The notes under the pieces: generated by a model
Database searches by the model: none
What the model was told of the DNA's origin: nothing
Seen by the model: the letters and a program-made list of their open reading frames with translations, nothing else
In this document: positions 1 to 9,366 of the stretch, piece by piece
Position numbering within the stretch: the stretch's first letter is position 1
Layout of the letters: every line of letters begins with the position of its first letter
Assembly (NCBI RefSeq): GCF_001428105.1
Contig: NZ_LMSJ01000012.1
Coordinates: forward strand, 64,964-128,963
Direction: 5' to 3'
Origin: Paenibacillus sp. Soil766
GTDB lineage: Bacteria; Bacillota; Bacilli; Paenibacillales; NBRC-103111
Length of the DNA: 64,000 nucleotides
Made by a program: the position numbers and the translations under genes

Positions 1-17
1 CGCACAATTTTTGTGCG
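1..17. repeat. Short perfect hairpin at window edge
   Basis: CGCACAA, three T, TTGTGCG form a perfect 7-bp stem. The string GCGCACAATTT recurs at about 51-61. It may be the terminator or 3' end of a gene lying before the window, which cannot be judged from here. Confidence 0.4.
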
Positions 18-116
18 CAAGCGAGCGCCGCTCCGGCGGGGCACTGCCTAGCGCACAATTTAGGTAAATCCTTGCTTTACTCTTGTCGTTCTTGTGGTAA
101 AAATAGCTTCCTCCGC

Positions 117-149
117 ATATGAATAGAAACCCGGCCTTTCTATTCATAT
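117..149. repeat. 13-bp perfect inverted repeat upstream of the PgpA-like gene
   Basis: ATATGAATAGAAA (117-129) is followed by a 7-nt loop and its exact reverse complement (137-149). No T-run follows, so it is not an ordinary terminator. It sits 28 nt before the start codon and just before the Shine-Dalgarno sequence. It could be a leader hairpin or an operator. Confidence 0.55.
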
Positions 150-177
150 AAGCATCCCATTGCTAGGAGGAGGATTT

Positions 178-678
178 ATGACTGAACAACACATGATCCA
201 GCTGCTTCAGAAACGCGGTGTGTCCGTGGATCAGGTCTCAGAAATTGTATACAAGCTGCAGAAGCCGTATAATGATCAACTCACAATTGAAGAATGTGTA
301 GACAGTGTTATGGCCGTACTTTCCAAACGAGAAGTGCAATATACCCTTTATACAGGGATTGCACTGGATGAATTAGCTGAGAAGAAAATGCTGCCAGAAC
401 CGCTGCAATCGATTCTTGAAGTGGATGAACCTCTCTACGGGGTAGACGAAACGTTAGCTCTTGGGATTGTTCATGTTTATGGGATGATTGGATTAACCAG
501 CTTCGGCTATTTGGATAAGGAAAAAATAGGAATCATTCGCGCTTTGAACGATGATCGCAGCGCTGTACATGTTTTTCTAGATGACTTGGTTTGTGGATTA
601 GCGGCAGCGGCCTCAGCCAGAATCGCTCACCAAAATGAGCATGCGCCTGATTATAGCTCTAAACAACGTCTGGACTAA
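178..678 (+). CDS. Phosphatidylglycerophosphatase A-like protein (YutG family)
   Basis: A 166-residue protein that reads like Bacillus YutG, a member of the PgpA family that removes phosphate from phosphatidylglycerophosphate in phospholipid synthesis. Family-typical stretches are TKREVQ-like (SKREVQYTLYTGIALDELAE), LPEPLQSILEVDEPLYGVDE and FLDDLVCGLAAAASARI. I chose ATG 178 because a strong AGGAGGAGG lies at 164-172. An in-frame TTG at 160 would start before the ribosome binding site. Unlike E. coli PgpA, it shows no obvious long membrane segments, which is usual for the YutG branch. The family call is fairly sure; the substrate is inferred from the family. Confidence 0.75.
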   Translation: MTEQHMIQLLQKRGVSVDQVSEIVYKLQKPYNDQLTIEECVDSVMAVLSKREVQYTLYTGIALDELAEKKMLPEPLQSILEVDEPLYGVDETLALGIVHVYGMIGLTSFGYLDKEKIGIIRALNDDRSAVHVFLDDLVCGLAAAASARIAHQNEHAPDYSSKQRLD

Positions 679-753
679 TACCAAATAGTTCAGGCTTTAC
701 TTTTTTCAAGAATGTGCTCTGTTGCGGGCAAAAGTGAAATTATGCTATCATTA

Positions 754-781
754 TTGCATTGTGTGTTCCTATGGGTATAAA
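754..781 (+). promoter_or_regulatory. Candidate sigma-A promoter for the small gene and accDA
   Basis: TTGCAT (754-759), a 16-bp spacer and TATAAA (776-781) lie about 70 nt upstream of the small ORF at 849. This would drive the small gene and probably accD-accA-pyk behind it. It is a pattern match only. Confidence 0.4.
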
Positions 782-848
782 GGATGTTATTATCGTCATA
801 GCTTAGTTGCCTTAGTGGTTGTAGTTGCACGTCATAGGAGGTTTATTC

Positions 849-1037
849 ATGTGGACGGTGATCTATATAGCTCCTACTGCGAAAATTGCAGAGCGGATTA
901 AACAGAGGCTGACGGAAGAAGGCTTTCTGGTTCAAGTACGAGGCATCTCTTTATCCAAAAATCAGTTTGAAATTGTTGTTCCCGAAGGGGAGCTGGAAGA
1001 AGTACAAGAAGTGCTCAATTCTATTTTACATAGATAG
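849..1037 (+). CDS. Small conserved protein encoded upstream of accD, function unknown
   Basis: A 62-residue soluble protein, MWTVIYIAPTAKIAERIKQ..., with an apparent beta-alpha-beta pattern. It has two short beta strands (WTVIYIA and FLVQVRG) separated by a helix, then FEIVVP and a C-terminal helix. The pattern recalls small signal-transducing DUF2007-like folds, but I cannot confirm that. The start is ATG 849 after ATAGGAGG (834-841); an in-frame TTG at 825 precedes that site and is unlikely. I recall relatives in Paenibacillus labelled glutamate decarboxylase. This protein is far too short and has no PLP-lysine motif, so that label should not be copied. Confidence 0.6.
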   Translation: MWTVIYIAPTAKIAERIKQRLTEEGFLVQVRGISLSKNQFEIVVPEGELEEVQEVLNSILHR

Positions 1038-1103
1038 TTAAAGTAGAACTAAGAATCGTGGCTTGTCAGGGAATATAGATCATAGCCAAGTAGAGGTGGA
1101 AAT

Positions 1104-1970
1104 GTGCTAAAGGATTTATTTCAAAAGCGAAAATATGCAACGATTCCTTCCGAGAGAACGAAAAGGGAGATTCCTGAGGGTTTAATGAATAAATGTCCGA
1201 AGTGTGGCACGATTCAAACAAGCAAAGAGCTTGAGAAGAATCTAAAAGTGTGTACGTCTTGCGGTTATCATTATCGTTTAAGCGCATCCGAACGAATCCA
1301 ACTAACGCTCGATGAAGGTCAATTTGTAGAATTTGATGCGGATATGATCTCCGAAGATCCATTGCAGTTTCCTGATTATGTCGAGAAATTGGACAAAGCC
1401 AAGAACACAACGAAGCTTCAGGATGCGATTATGACGGGTCAAGGAACAATTGGCGGATATCCGGTTGTCGTTGCTGCGATGAGCTTTGATTTTATGGGAG
1501 GCTCGCTAGGTTCCGTTGTTGGTGAGAAAATGACGAGAGCCGTCGAAATTGCGATTGAGAAAAAGCTTCCGATTCTCATTTATTCCACATCTGGTGGCGC
1601 TCGTATGCAAGAAAGTATTCTTAGCCTTATGCAAATGGCCAAAACAAGTGCAGCATTGTCCAAGCTTAGCGAGGATGGCGGATTATTCATATCTATTATT
1701 ACCGATCCGACGTTCGGCGGGGTTTCGGCGAGCTTTGCGATGTTAGGTGATATTATTATAGCAGAGCCGGCAGCTTCATTTGGTTTTACGGGCCGCCGTG
1801 TTATCGAGCAAACGATTAAGCAGAAGCTTCCGGATAATTTCCAAACATCTGAATTCAATCTCGAGCATGGTCAGCTCGACAAGGTCGTCTGCCGCAAGGA
1901 TATGAGACCGACGTTAATTAAGCTGCTCGACATGCACGGTACGAAGGAGGAGGCGACTTATGGCGGGTGA
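1104..1970 (+). CDS. accD: Acetyl-CoA carboxylase carboxyltransferase subunit beta
   Basis: This 288-residue subunit is the beta half of the carboxyltransferase that moves CO2 from carboxybiotin to acetyl-CoA, giving malonyl-CoA for fatty acid synthesis. The N-terminal zinc ribbon is intact: Cys31-x2-Cys34 and Cys50-x2-Cys53. The crotonase-like core follows, with SGGARMQES and the [11 protein letters not shown] stretch. The start is GTG 1104 behind AGAGGTGGA. It overlaps accA by 11 nt, so the two subunits are probably translationally coupled, which fits their assembly into an A2B2 complex. Confidence 0.96.
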   Translation: MLKDLFQKRKYATIPSERTKREIPEGLMNKCPKCGTIQTSKELEKNLKVCTSCGYHYRLSASERIQLTLDEGQFVEFDADMISEDPLQFPDYVEKLDKAKNTTKLQDAIMTGQGTIGGYPVVVAAMSFDFMGGSLGSVVGEKMTRAVEIAIEKKLPILIYSTSGGARMQESILSLMQMAKTSAALSKLSEDGGLFISIITDPTFGGVSASFAMLGDIIIAEPAASFGFTGRRVIEQTIKQKLPDNFQTSEFNLEHGQLDKVVCRKDMRPTLIKLLDMHGTKEEATYGG

Positions 1971-2940
1971 AATGCCGTTTGAACAGCCACTGGCGGAATT
2001 GAAAAGCAAAATTGCCGAGCTGCGTAAATTTGGGGCAGAGAAGCAGATCGACTTTTCAGAAGAAATTCGCCGTTTGGAAGAAAGATATGCACAATTAGAG
2101 GAAGAACTGTATACAACGATGACGTCTGCGGAGAAAATGCAATTAGCACGTCATCCGCAAAGACCGACGACGATCGATTATATTAACACGATTTTTACGG
2201 ATTTCATCGAGTTTCATGGTGACCGATTATATGGTGATGATCTTGCCATCGTTGGTGGACTGGCCAAACTAAACGGGGTACCCGTGACGGTTGTTGGTCA
2301 CCAAAAAGGGAAAGATACGAAGGACAATATCGCACGCAATTTCGGATGTCCTCACCCAGAAGGGTTCCGTAAAGCGCTGCGTTTGATGCGTCAAGCTAAC
2401 AAGTTTAAGCGTCCCATTGTGACATTTATTGATACCAAAGGGGCATTCCCTGGGAATGCTGCGGAAGAACGCGGTCAAGGAGAAGCGATTGCCAGAAACT
2501 TGCTGGAAATGGCCTCTTTTCGTGTGCCGATCATCTGTATCGTTATCGGAGAGGGCGGCAGTGGCGGCGCTCTTGCATTAGGTTTAGGCAATAAGGTGTT
2601 AATGTTGGAGAACGCGATCTATTCAGTTATTAGTCCCGAAGGCGCGGCTTCGATTCTTTATAAAGATGCTTCTAAAGCATTACACGCGGCAGAAGCTATG
2701 AAAATAACGGCAGATCACATCCTTGAACTCGGTGTCATCGATGGGATCATACCGGAACCCAAGGGCGGCGCTCACCGGGATTTAGCAACACAAGCCGAAC
2801 ATATTAAATCAGCGATCTGGGAACAGCTTCAGCAACTGCTAAGTTTAAACGAACAGGAGCTGCTCGAGGACCGTTACCGCAAATTTAGAGATATCGGTCG
2901 CTTCACATTCACTCAGGAGGGTAACAGTAACCATGCGTAA
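1960..2940 (+). CDS. accA: Acetyl-CoA carboxylase carboxyltransferase subunit alpha
   Basis: This 326-residue alpha subunit partners AccD in the cytosolic carboxyltransferase. An N-terminal coiled-coil-rich stretch (about residues 5-55, [15 protein letters not shown]...) precedes the crotonase-fold core, with [30 protein letters not shown] and [12 protein letters not shown]. The start is ATG 1960 after AAGGAGGAGG (1943-1952), inside the end of accD. Its own end overlaps pyk by 8 nt, tying malonyl-CoA formation to pyruvate kinase in one transcript. Confidence 0.96.
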   Translation: MAGEMPFEQPLAELKSKIAELRKFGAEKQIDFSEEIRRLEERYAQLEEELYTTMTSAEKMQLARHPQRPTTIDYINTIFTDFIEFHGDRLYGDDLAIVGGLAKLNGVPVTVVGHQKGKDTKDNIARNFGCPHPEGFRKALRLMRQANKFKRPIVTFIDTKGAFPGNAAEERGQGEAIARNLLEMASFRVPIICIVIGEGGSGGALALGLGNKVLMLENAIYSVISPEGAASILYKDASKALHAAEAMKITADHILELGVIDGIIPEPKGGAHRDLATQAEHIKSAIWEQLQQLLSLNEQELLEDRYRKFRDIGRFTFTQEGNSNHA

Positions 2941-4687
2941 AACGAAAATTGTCTGTACGATTGGACCAGCAAGCGAATCACAAGAAAATCTTAAGAAACT
3001 TCTAGAAGCGGGCATGAACGTAGCTCGTCTTAACTTCTCCCACGGAGATTTTGAAGAGCACGGTGCACGTATCCGCAACCTTCGCGCTGCATCCGCCGAG
3101 ACAGGTAAAATAGCAGCTATTTTGCTAGATACCAAAGGACCGGAAATTCGTACAGGTAAGCTAAAAGAAGAGCCAATCGAGCTTGTTCAGGACAAGCATA
3201 TTATTTTGACAACCGAAGAAATTCTTGGGGATACAGACCGCATCTCCGTTACGTACGCAGATCTGCCGCGTGACGTTAAAGTCGGATCGACAATTCTAAT
3301 CGATGATGGCTTGATCGGTCTTACGGTTGTTGATATTCGTGGAACAGAGATCGAGTGCCGAATCGTCAATGGCGGAACGATCAAAAGTAAAAAAGGTGTT
3401 AACGTACCAGGCGTGAAAATCAGTCTGCCAGGTATCACAGAAAAAGATGCGAATGATATTGTGTTCGGTATCGAACAAGGTGTAGATTTCATCGCAGCTT
3501 CTTTCGTGCGTAAAGCAAGTGATGTTATGGAAATTCGTGAATTGTTGGAGCGTCACAACGCTTCGCATATCCAAATCATCTCCAAAATCGAAAACCAAGA
3601 AGGTGTTGACAACCTTGACGAAATTCTTGAAGTTTCCGATGGTTTGATGGTTGCTCGTGGAGATCTTGGAGTTGAGATTCCAGCTGAGGACGTGCCCGTT
3701 GTTCAAAAGCAAATGATCAAAAAGTGTAACATCGTTGGTAAACCGGTTATTACGGCTACAATGATGCTCGATTCCATGCAACGTAACCCGCGTCCTACAC
3801 GTGCAGAAGCAAGTGACGTAGCGAATGCGGTATTCGACGGAACGGATGCTGTGATGTTGTCCGGTGAAACAGCTGCTGGGAAATACCCAGTTGAATCCGT
3901 TGAAACGATGGCTCGTATTGCTGAGCGTGCAGAAGCGGCTTTGGAATATAAAGAAATTTTCCTTCGTCAAGCGCAAGCACAACAAGTAACGGTAACTGAA
4001 GCGATCTCGCAAGCGGTAGCGAACTCGGCACTAGAGCTAGGTGCGAAAGCGATTCTGACGGCAACAGAAAGTGGTTACACAGCGCGTATGGTATCCAAAT
4101 ACCGTCCGAAATCACCAATTATCGCTGTTACACCAAGTGAGCAAGTGATTCGTCGTTTATCCCTGGTTTGGGGTGTAATTCCAGTAATGGGCGTAGAAGC
4201 GAAAACAACGGACGAGCTATTCAACCTTGCAGTTGACAGCTCCATCAAAACAGGACTTGTTTCCCTCGGCGATATCGTTGTCATCACTGCAGGCGTACCA
4301 GTTGGCCGCTCTGGAACAACGAACCTGATCAAGGTTCATCACGTTGGCGAGATGATTGCCAAAGGAACAGGGATCGGGATGCAAACAGCGACAGGTACTG
4401 TCGTAACGGCACGCACGCCTGAAGAAGCTCTTGCGAAAATGGTAGACGGAGCTGTGCTTGTAACAGTTTCCACAGATAAAGAGTACATGCCGGCTGTTCA
4501 GAGAGCATCTGCATTGATTACCGAAGTGGGCGGCATCACGTCTCACGCGGCAGTCGTTGCACTTAGCCTTGGGATTCCAGTCATCGTAGGTGTGGAGAAC
4601 GCAGTTGAACTAATTAAAGACGGTACAGAAGTTTCCATTTACCCAGAAGTAGGCGTCATCTACTCGGGTCAAGCGAGCGTTCTGTAA
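2933..4687 (+). CDS. pyk: Pyruvate kinase with C-terminal PEP-utiliser domain
   Basis: Converts phosphoenolpyruvate and ADP to pyruvate and ATP, the last glycolytic step. At 584 residues it is the long Bacillales form. It has the TIM-barrel catalytic domain ([47 protein letters not shown], and [15 protein letters not shown] near residues 281-296). The regulatory C-domain follows, then an extra about 110-residue PEP-utiliser swivelling domain with [19 protein letters not shown]. The start is ATG 2933 after CAGGAGGG (2915-2922), overlapping accA. In B. subtilis pfkA lies between accA and pyk; it is absent here. Confidence 0.97.
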   Translation: MRKTKIVCTIGPASESQENLKKLLEAGMNVARLNFSHGDFEEHGARIRNLRAASAETGKIAAILLDTKGPEIRTGKLKEEPIELVQDKHIILTTEEILGDTDRISVTYADLPRDVKVGSTILIDDGLIGLTVVDIRGTEIECRIVNGGTIKSKKGVNVPGVKISLPGITEKDANDIVFGIEQGVDFIAASFVRKASDVMEIRELLERHNASHIQIISKIENQEGVDNLDEILEVSDGLMVARGDLGVEIPAEDVPVVQKQMIKKCNIVGKPVITATMMLDSMQRNPRPTRAEASDVANAVFDGTDAVMLSGETAAGKYPVESVETMARIAERAEAALEYKEIFLRQAQAQQVTVTEAISQAVANSALELGAKAILTATESGYTARMVSKYRPKSPIIAVTPSEQVIRRLSLVWGVIPVMGVEAKTTDELFNLAVDSSIKTGLVSLGDIVVITAGVPVGRSGTTNLIKVHHVGEMIAKGTGIGMQTATGTVVTARTPEEALAKMVDGAVLVTVSTDKEYMPAVQRASALITEVGGITSHAAVVALSLGIPVIVGVENAVELIKDGTEVSIYPEVGVIYSGQASVL

Positions 4688-4697
4688 GAGATAACAG

Positions 4698-4735
4698 AGA
4701 GTGAAGCGAGAGAGATCTTGCTTCACTCTTTTTTG
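4698..4735 (+). terminator. Rho-independent terminator of accD-accA-pyk
   Basis: AGAGTGAAGC (4698-4707) pairs exactly with GCTTCACTCT (4720-4729), followed by a run of T. It lies 10 nt after the pyk stop. Confidence 0.9.
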
Positions 4736-4822
4736 CGTTGTTCTGCTTCATCTCCATGCCGATCCCTCGTCACTATACGCCTAAAATTTGCTCAACAAAC
4801 AACTATGTAAAATCCATTTAAT

Positions 4823-4945
4823 GTGTTATTGGCGGCGGAGAAAGGTTTGGGTGCGGCAGCAGAGGTGGAGGTAGAGACATAAGTTGAGCTTGAGCTTTAG
4901 GTTTAGGTTGAAAAGTAGCAGAAGTAGCAGCACTAGCAGCAGTCG
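4823..4945. repeat. Low-complexity purine-rich spacer with AGC/AGT triplets
   Basis: The 346-nt gap between pyk and the thioesterase gene contains no gene that I can support. Part is low-complexity: GAGCTTGAGCTT and TAGGTTTAGG doublets, then AGTAGCAGAAGTAGCAGC-like triplets at about 4914-4944. It may be decayed sequence. Confidence 0.45.
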
Positions 4946-4990
4946 TGTGGGGCTTGGCTTGACCACAGCATGAAGGATATACACCTTACC

Positions 4991-5001
4991 TATGGTATAA
5001 T
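4991..5001 (+). promoter_or_regulatory. Extended -10 promoter for thioesterase-fxsA
   Basis: TATGGTATAAT is a perfect extended -10 element (TATG-N-TATAAT) 33 nt before ATG 5034. No good -35 is present at 17 bp, which is common for extended -10 promoters. The same 11-mer stands before the fumarase gene. Confidence 0.7.
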
Positions 5002-5033
5002 GGACTCACCAAGTTATAGCGGGAGGAAACACC

Positions 5034-5477
5034 ATGACTCAGGAACGGTGGCATCAACAACAGCTGCGCGTGCGTTATCAGGAGACGGATCAAATGGGGG
5101 TCGTGTACCATGCCAATTATTTGACTTGGTTCGAAATCGGTCGTACAGAGCTTATACGATCCTTAGGTTACCCCTATCGTAAAATAGAGGAAATGGGACT
5201 CTTGCTTCCCGTTACAGAAGCGGATCTCAAGTTCAAAAAACCAGCACGATACGACGACGTAATTGGCATTTACACACGGGTGTTACAAGCAGGTGGCGTT
5301 CGATTGCAATTTGCCTATGAAATACGCAGAATAAACGACGATCTCACCGAAGAATTACTGGTAACTGGAACATCCCATCATGTTTGGGTGAATCCTTCTT
5401 GGAGGCCAGTACGTATAGAGAAGGAAGCGCCAGAATTATGGCAGCTGATTACGAAGTATACTGATGAAGGGGGCTAA
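5034..5477 (+). CDS. Acyl-CoA thioesterase, YbgC/YneP hot-dog family
   Basis: A 147-residue single hot-dog domain protein, probably hydrolysing acyl-CoA or 4-hydroxybenzoyl-CoA-type thioesters in the cytosol. The family signature is clear near the N-terminus: RYQETDQMGVVYHANYLTWFE, with the catalytic Asp of ETDxMG, followed by GRTELIR. The start is ATG 5034 behind GGGAGGAAA. It is followed after 4 nt by fxsA and shares its promoter. The natural substrate cannot be told from sequence. Confidence 0.85.
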   Translation: MTQERWHQQQLRVRYQETDQMGVVYHANYLTWFEIGRTELIRSLGYPYRKIEEMGLLLPVTEADLKFKKPARYDDVIGIYTRVLQAGGVRLQFAYEIRRINDDLTEELLVTGTSHHVWVNPSWRPVRIEKEAPELWQLITKYTDEGG

Positions 5478-5481
5478 ACAT

Positions 5482-5877
5482 ATGTTCCGTCTAATAATCG
5501 CTATTTTGATTCTTGTACCAGCCATAGAAATAACCATGTTGATCATGCTCGGACATCTAGTCGGAGGTTGGATGACCTTCCTGTTAATTATAGCGAGCGG
5601 ATTCTTGGGGGCGTACTTTACGAAGCGCGAGGGGCGCAAGGTGATGGAGTATGCGAAGTTCGAGTGGTCGCAAGGTCAGCTGCCAGCGCAGCAAATCCTC
5701 GATGGGATTTGTATTTTCCTTGGAGGGATTTTGCTCATTACACCCGGATTCATTACGGATATTCTTGGATTCCTACTCGTCTTTCCTTACACAAGACCGA
5801 TTTTCAAAGTCTTCCTACTAGCGATCATTCGCAGACAAATCGGCAAAGGCAACATGCACATTATCAATCGCAGATAA
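5482..5877 (+). CDS. fxsA: FxsA family membrane protein
   Basis: A 131-residue inner-membrane protein with three to four hydrophobic segments (about residues 1-20, 24-45 and 68-100). It has the family-typical KREG after the second segment and LLITPGFITDILGFLLVFP in the middle. In E. coli, FxsA overproduction relieves exclusion of phage T7 by the F plasmid; its ordinary role is unknown. I chose ATG 5482 because AAGGGGG (5467-5473) stands just before it. An in-frame ATG at 5464 precedes that site and lies within the thioesterase gene. Confidence 0.85.
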   Translation: MFRLIIAILILVPAIEITMLIMLGHLVGGWMTFLLIIASGFLGAYFTKREGRKVMEYAKFEWSQGQLPAQQILDGICIFLGGILLITPGFITDILGFLLVFPYTRPIFKVFLLAIIRRQIGKGNMHIINRR

Positions 5878-5892
5878 GCAAATAGTTAAACT

Positions 5893-5934
5893 AAAGGCTC
5901 GGTCATCCTCCTACTCAGGAGGTGCCGAGCCTTT
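5893..5934. terminator. Bidirectional terminator between fxsA and ytvI
   Basis: AAAGGCTCGG (5893-5902) pairs with CCGAGCCTTT (5925-5934). An inner CCTCCT/AGGAGG stem lies between them. It serves fxsA on the plus strand and overlaps the last codons of the convergent ytvI gene. Confidence 0.85.
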
Positions 5935-7047
5935 GTGTATGTAAGCTGCAATATCATGAAAGATTCTCGCCCTGTAGAAGGCGGTGATGAGAATAAGGGA
6001 GACAGGACCAACGATAAGTCCCAATAGCCCGAATAGTTTTAACCCTACGAACATCGCAATAAGTGTAGCAAGTGGATCTAAGCCGACAGAGGAGGCTAAT
6101 ACTTTTGGCTCCATAATTTGCCGCGCGATCACAATTACCCCATACAGGACACTGAGCCCAATACCGAGCACGATATTACCTTGAGCGAAGAAAACATAGA
6201 GGATCCATGGCACCATCACTGCGCCTGTTCCTAAATACGGCATCAGGTCAGCTAAACCAGTTAATAAGCCAATAGTGATCGCATAATCAACTCGGAGAAC
6301 GAGCAAGCCGATGATCACCACAAGTGCTGTAAGTGAAACGAGAATCAATTGAGCTCTTAAATAGCCGAACAAGGCTTTCTGCAAATCTGTTCGGATCAAT
6401 TTGGTCGTTTTAACAATCATGTCGGAGAAGATGCCTTTATAACGTTTGATAAGCCCATACCAGTCCTTGCTGATGAAGAAGGTGGCCAGCATAACAATGA
6501 TCGTGATCGTTGCGATATTAGGCAGAGAGGTCAGGAAAGCTTTGAGTGCGGCAAAAATATAGGTGATGACCAATTTACTAACGTCCGCAATAGAACCTGC
6601 TGTAGAGGAGAGATTAGTGTTAACCGTCTCCTGATATTTCGGATTATTTTCAAAAAAATCATTTACACGTTCAATCCATTGCTGGAAGGTGACCGAATTA
6701 ATGAACACATTAAATTCCTCGACCCAACGGTTGATCTGAAGTTGAATCGTATCCGCAAGGGAGCCAAGTTCCACAACAATATTAGCTACAAGCAAGGTGA
6801 TAATCGTAACCATCGCACCTAAGAATAAAAGCATGGATAACGAGACAGACAACCACCTGGGTAGCTTTAATTTGAATTGAAAGAAATTAACAAGCGGATT
6901 GAGCATTAGAGCGATAATCCAACCAAAAATAAAAGGATATATGAGCGGGATAATATAGTAAAAGGCAATGGCAACTACGCATATAATTATGGCCACCCAT
7001 ATGCCCCTGAAAATCTGGTGAACCAGTCGCGGATTTAGGATACCCAT
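5911..7047 (-). CDS. ytvI: Sporulation-type integral membrane protein, YtvI / AI-2E exporter family
   Basis: A 378-residue polytopic membrane protein with about eight hydrophobic segments. The AI-2E family signature appears in the C-terminal half: LTGLADLMPYLGTGAVMVPW, then GLKLFGLLGLIVGPV. In Bacillales the YtvI branch is linked with sporulation; the transported substrate is unknown. I chose the ATG at 7047 because AAGGAGTG lies 9 nt upstream. The longer in-frame TTG start at 7071 would place that site inside the gene. Confidence 0.8.
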   Translation of the reverse strand: MGILNPRLVHQIFRGIWVAIIICVVAIAFYYIIPLIYPFIFGWIIALMLNPLVNFFQFKLKLPRWLSVSLSMLLFLGAMVTIITLLVANIVVELGSLADTIQLQINRWVEEFNVFINSVTFQQWIERVNDFFENNPKYQETVNTNLSSTAGSIADVSKLVITYIFAALKAFLTSLPNIATITIIVMLATFFISKDWYGLIKRYKGIFSDMIVKTTKLIRTDLQKALFGYLRAQLILVSLTALVVIIGLLVLRVDYAITIGLLTGLADLMPYLGTGAVMVPWILYVFFAQGNIVLGIGLSVLYGVIVIARQIMEPKVLASSVGLDPLATLIAMFVGLKLFGLLGLIVGPVSLILITAFYRARIFHDIAAYIHKGSAPPE

Positions 7048-7160
7048 GGTAGGAATCACTCCTTGTTTCAAGTCTTTTATATTGTAACATGAACATGGAT
7101 AAATACGGAAATATCATGATCTTTACAAAATCTTAATATATTGAAATAGGGCAGATTGGA

Positions 7161-7190
7161 TTGTCGCCCCCCTAAGACGCATAGTACAAT
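7161..7190 (+). promoter_or_regulatory. Candidate sigma-A promoter of ppk
   Basis: TTGTCG (7161-7166), an 18-bp spacer and TACAAT (7185-7190) lie 43 nt before the ppk start codon. The match is moderate. Confidence 0.45.
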
Positions 7191-7233
7191 GGAGATATTA
7201 GATTACTAAAAATGGTAAAATACTGGAGGATTT

Positions 7234-9366
7234 ATGAGTATTGCGCGCGAACCAGAACTGAAGGATGTTAAAGAACTCAAAGAAGTTAAAGAGATTTCAA
7301 CCAAGTACTTAAATCGTGATTTGAGCTGGATCGAGTTCAATTGGCGTGTGCTTGAAGAAGCGCAAGATGCGAGTACACCACTGCTAGAGCGTGTGAAATT
7401 TCTGTCGATCGTATCGAGCAACCTCGATGAATTCATGAGCGTTCGTGTCGCAGGACTCAAGGATCAGATTAAAGCTGGCTATACCAAAAAGGATTTCACC
7501 GGTTACACACCGGCAGGACTCATCAAACGTATAATGAAGCGCACGGCGAAAATGGTGAATGAGCAGTACAAGACGTATCGAGAAGTGACTCGGCACTTGG
7601 TAAAGGAAGGCATCGTTTTCACGGAATATGAAGATCTGAATACGTCTCAGAAGAAAGCCATGGATGCGTATTACCATGATATTATTTTTCCCGTGCTCAC
7701 ACCAATGGCTGTCGATCAGAGCCGCCCGTTCCCACTAGTACATAACCAATCCTTGTATTTGGCTGTGTTGCTTGTGCGTGAGGGAGAGGATCTGGATGAG
7801 GAACCTTTCTTCGCCATTGTTCAAATTCCTAGTAACTTATCTCGCTGTATTCCTGTTCCTACCCGTTCCAATAGCAAGAAGACCGAGTTTATTCTACTTG
7901 AAGAGTTAATTGAGCATCATATTCAGTCCCTTTTCAGTGGTTACATACCTATTTCTGTGCATGGCTTCCGAGTGACGCGAAATGCGGATCTAACGCTCAA
8001 TGAAGAAGGAGCGGAGGATTTACTGGAAGAGATCGAAAAGGAGCTTAGGCGCAGACGTTGGGGCTCTCCTGTGAGGCTCGAGGTCCAAGAGGGGATCCAT
8101 CCCTACGCGCTAGCGCAATTACAGGATGAATTTGAGATAGAGGAACAAATATTTGAAATTGATGGCCCCTTGGACATCACCTATTTTATGAAACTGGCCA
8201 ATACATTGAATGGGTTCGATAATCTTCGATATCCACGCATTGTTGCCAAATATCCCGTTGAGTTTGAAGACACAGCTGATTCGGAAGACTTTTTCAATAT
8301 TCTTAAGATGAAAGATGTTCTCGTTCATCATCCGTATGAGACATTTGACGCGGTCACGGACTTTATTGTCCATGCCGCTTATGATCCGAACGTATTGGCC
8401 ATCAAGATGACCTTATATAGGGCGAGTGGCAAATCACCGATTATTCAGGCTTTGGCTAGGGCGGCAGAGTCTGGCAAACAAGTAACAGTGGTTGTCGAGT
8501 TGAAGGCGAGGTTCGATGAAGAGCGGAATATTGCTTGGGCGAGAATGCTTGAGAAATCAGGTTGTCACGTGGTATACGGGCTTGTCGGACTCAAAACACA
8601 TGCCAAGATCACACTTGTCGTTCGTCAGGAAGAGCATACGCTTCGACGTTATGTTCATGTCGGAACAGGCAACTACAATGATAGCACAGCGCGGCTGTAT
8701 ACGGATGTTGGTTTGTTCACGTCGAACAGTGTGATTGGCGAAGATGCTTCAGCGCTTTTTAACGAAATTACAGGCTATTCGGCACCTCATGATTGGCAAT
8801 CCTTTGCTGTTGCGCCAACAGACTTGAAAGATAAGTTGTTCGAGCTCATCGCACGTGAATCAGCGCATGCTAGAGCAGGTCGGCCAGCTCGGATTATTGC
8901 GAAAATGAATTCCTTATCGAATCAAGAAATGGTGGATGCGTTATACGCGGCGTCCCAAGCTGGTGTGAAGATCGAACTCATCATTCGAGGCGTATGCTGT
9001 TTAAGGCCCGGTGTGCCTGGTCTAAGTGAGAATATTACTGTTCGGAGTATTGTAGATCGATTCCTAGAACATTCGCGAATTTACTATTTCGAAAATGGGG
9101 GGCATGTCGATGTCTATCTGTCTTCGGCAGATTGGATGACACGCAATTTAACTCGGAGAATTGAGTTGATGTGCCCAGTCTTGGACCGAGAAATGAAGAA
9201 GATGATGATCCAAATTCTTAACGTGACACTTCATGATAACGTCAAAGCGAGAGAGCTCATGTCCAATGGCATGTATACGCGCATAAAAAATGAACTGACC
9301 CCATATCGGAGCCAATTCGAGGCGATGCGAATTACTTCATGGAAAAAACTTCGGCTTGATTCGTAA
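7234..9366 (+). CDS. ppk: Polyphosphate kinase (PPK1)
   Basis: This 710-residue enzyme reversibly builds polyphosphate from ATP. All four PPK1 domains are visible. The N-domain begins at YLNRDLSWIEFNWRVL and includes SSNLDEFMSVR. The two phospholipase-D-like catalytic domains follow. The autophosphorylated histidine is predicted as His456 in GLKTHAKITL, with the second conserved histidine at His475 in RYVHVGTGNYN. TARLYTDVGLFT and the C-terminal DWMTRNLTRRIELMCPV are also present. ATG 7234 follows TGGAGGA. The 3' end overlaps the convergent ppx gene by 35 nt. Confidence 0.97.
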   Translation: MSIAREPELKDVKELKEVKEISTKYLNRDLSWIEFNWRVLEEAQDASTPLLERVKFLSIVSSNLDEFMSVRVAGLKDQIKAGYTKKDFTGYTPAGLIKRIMKRTAKMVNEQYKTYREVTRHLVKEGIVFTEYEDLNTSQKKAMDAYYHDIIFPVLTPMAVDQSRPFPLVHNQSLYLAVLLVREGEDLDEEPFFAIVQIPSNLSRCIPVPTRSNSKKTEFILLEELIEHHIQSLFSGYIPISVHGFRVTRNADLTLNEEGAEDLLEEIEKELRRRRWGSPVRLEVQEGIHPYALAQLQDEFEIEEQIFEIDGPLDITYFMKLANTLNGFDNLRYPRIVAKYPVEFEDTADSEDFFNILKMKDVLVHHPYETFDAVTDFIVHAAYDPNVLAIKMTLYRASGKSPIIQALARAAESGKQVTVVVELKARFDEERNIAWARMLEKSGCHVVYGLVGLKTHAKITLVVRQEEHTLRRYVHVGTGNYNDSTARLYTDVGLFTSNSVIGEDASALFNEITGYSAPHDWQSFAVAPTDLKDKLFELIARESAHARAGRPARIIAKMNSLSNQEMVDALYAASQAGVKIELIIRGVCCLRPGVPGLSENITVRSIVDRFLEHSRIYYFENGGHVDVYLSSADWMTRNLTRRIELMCPVLDREMKKMMIQILNVTLHDNVKARELMSNGMYTRIKNELTPYRSQFEAMRITSWKKLRLDS

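Noticed and set aside
849..1037. Label glutamate decarboxylase for the small protein before accD
   Set aside because: A 62-residue protein without a PLP-binding lysine motif cannot be that enzyme.
3296..4012. Long open frame on the minus strand inside pyk (238 codons)
   Set aside because: It lies wholly within a certain pyruvate kinase gene, has no ribosome binding site and has a composition typical of a reverse-strand shadow.
4823..4945. Triplet repeats as a possible CRISPR or coding repeat
   Set aside because: The units are very short, irregular and without spacers. It looks like low-complexity drift.
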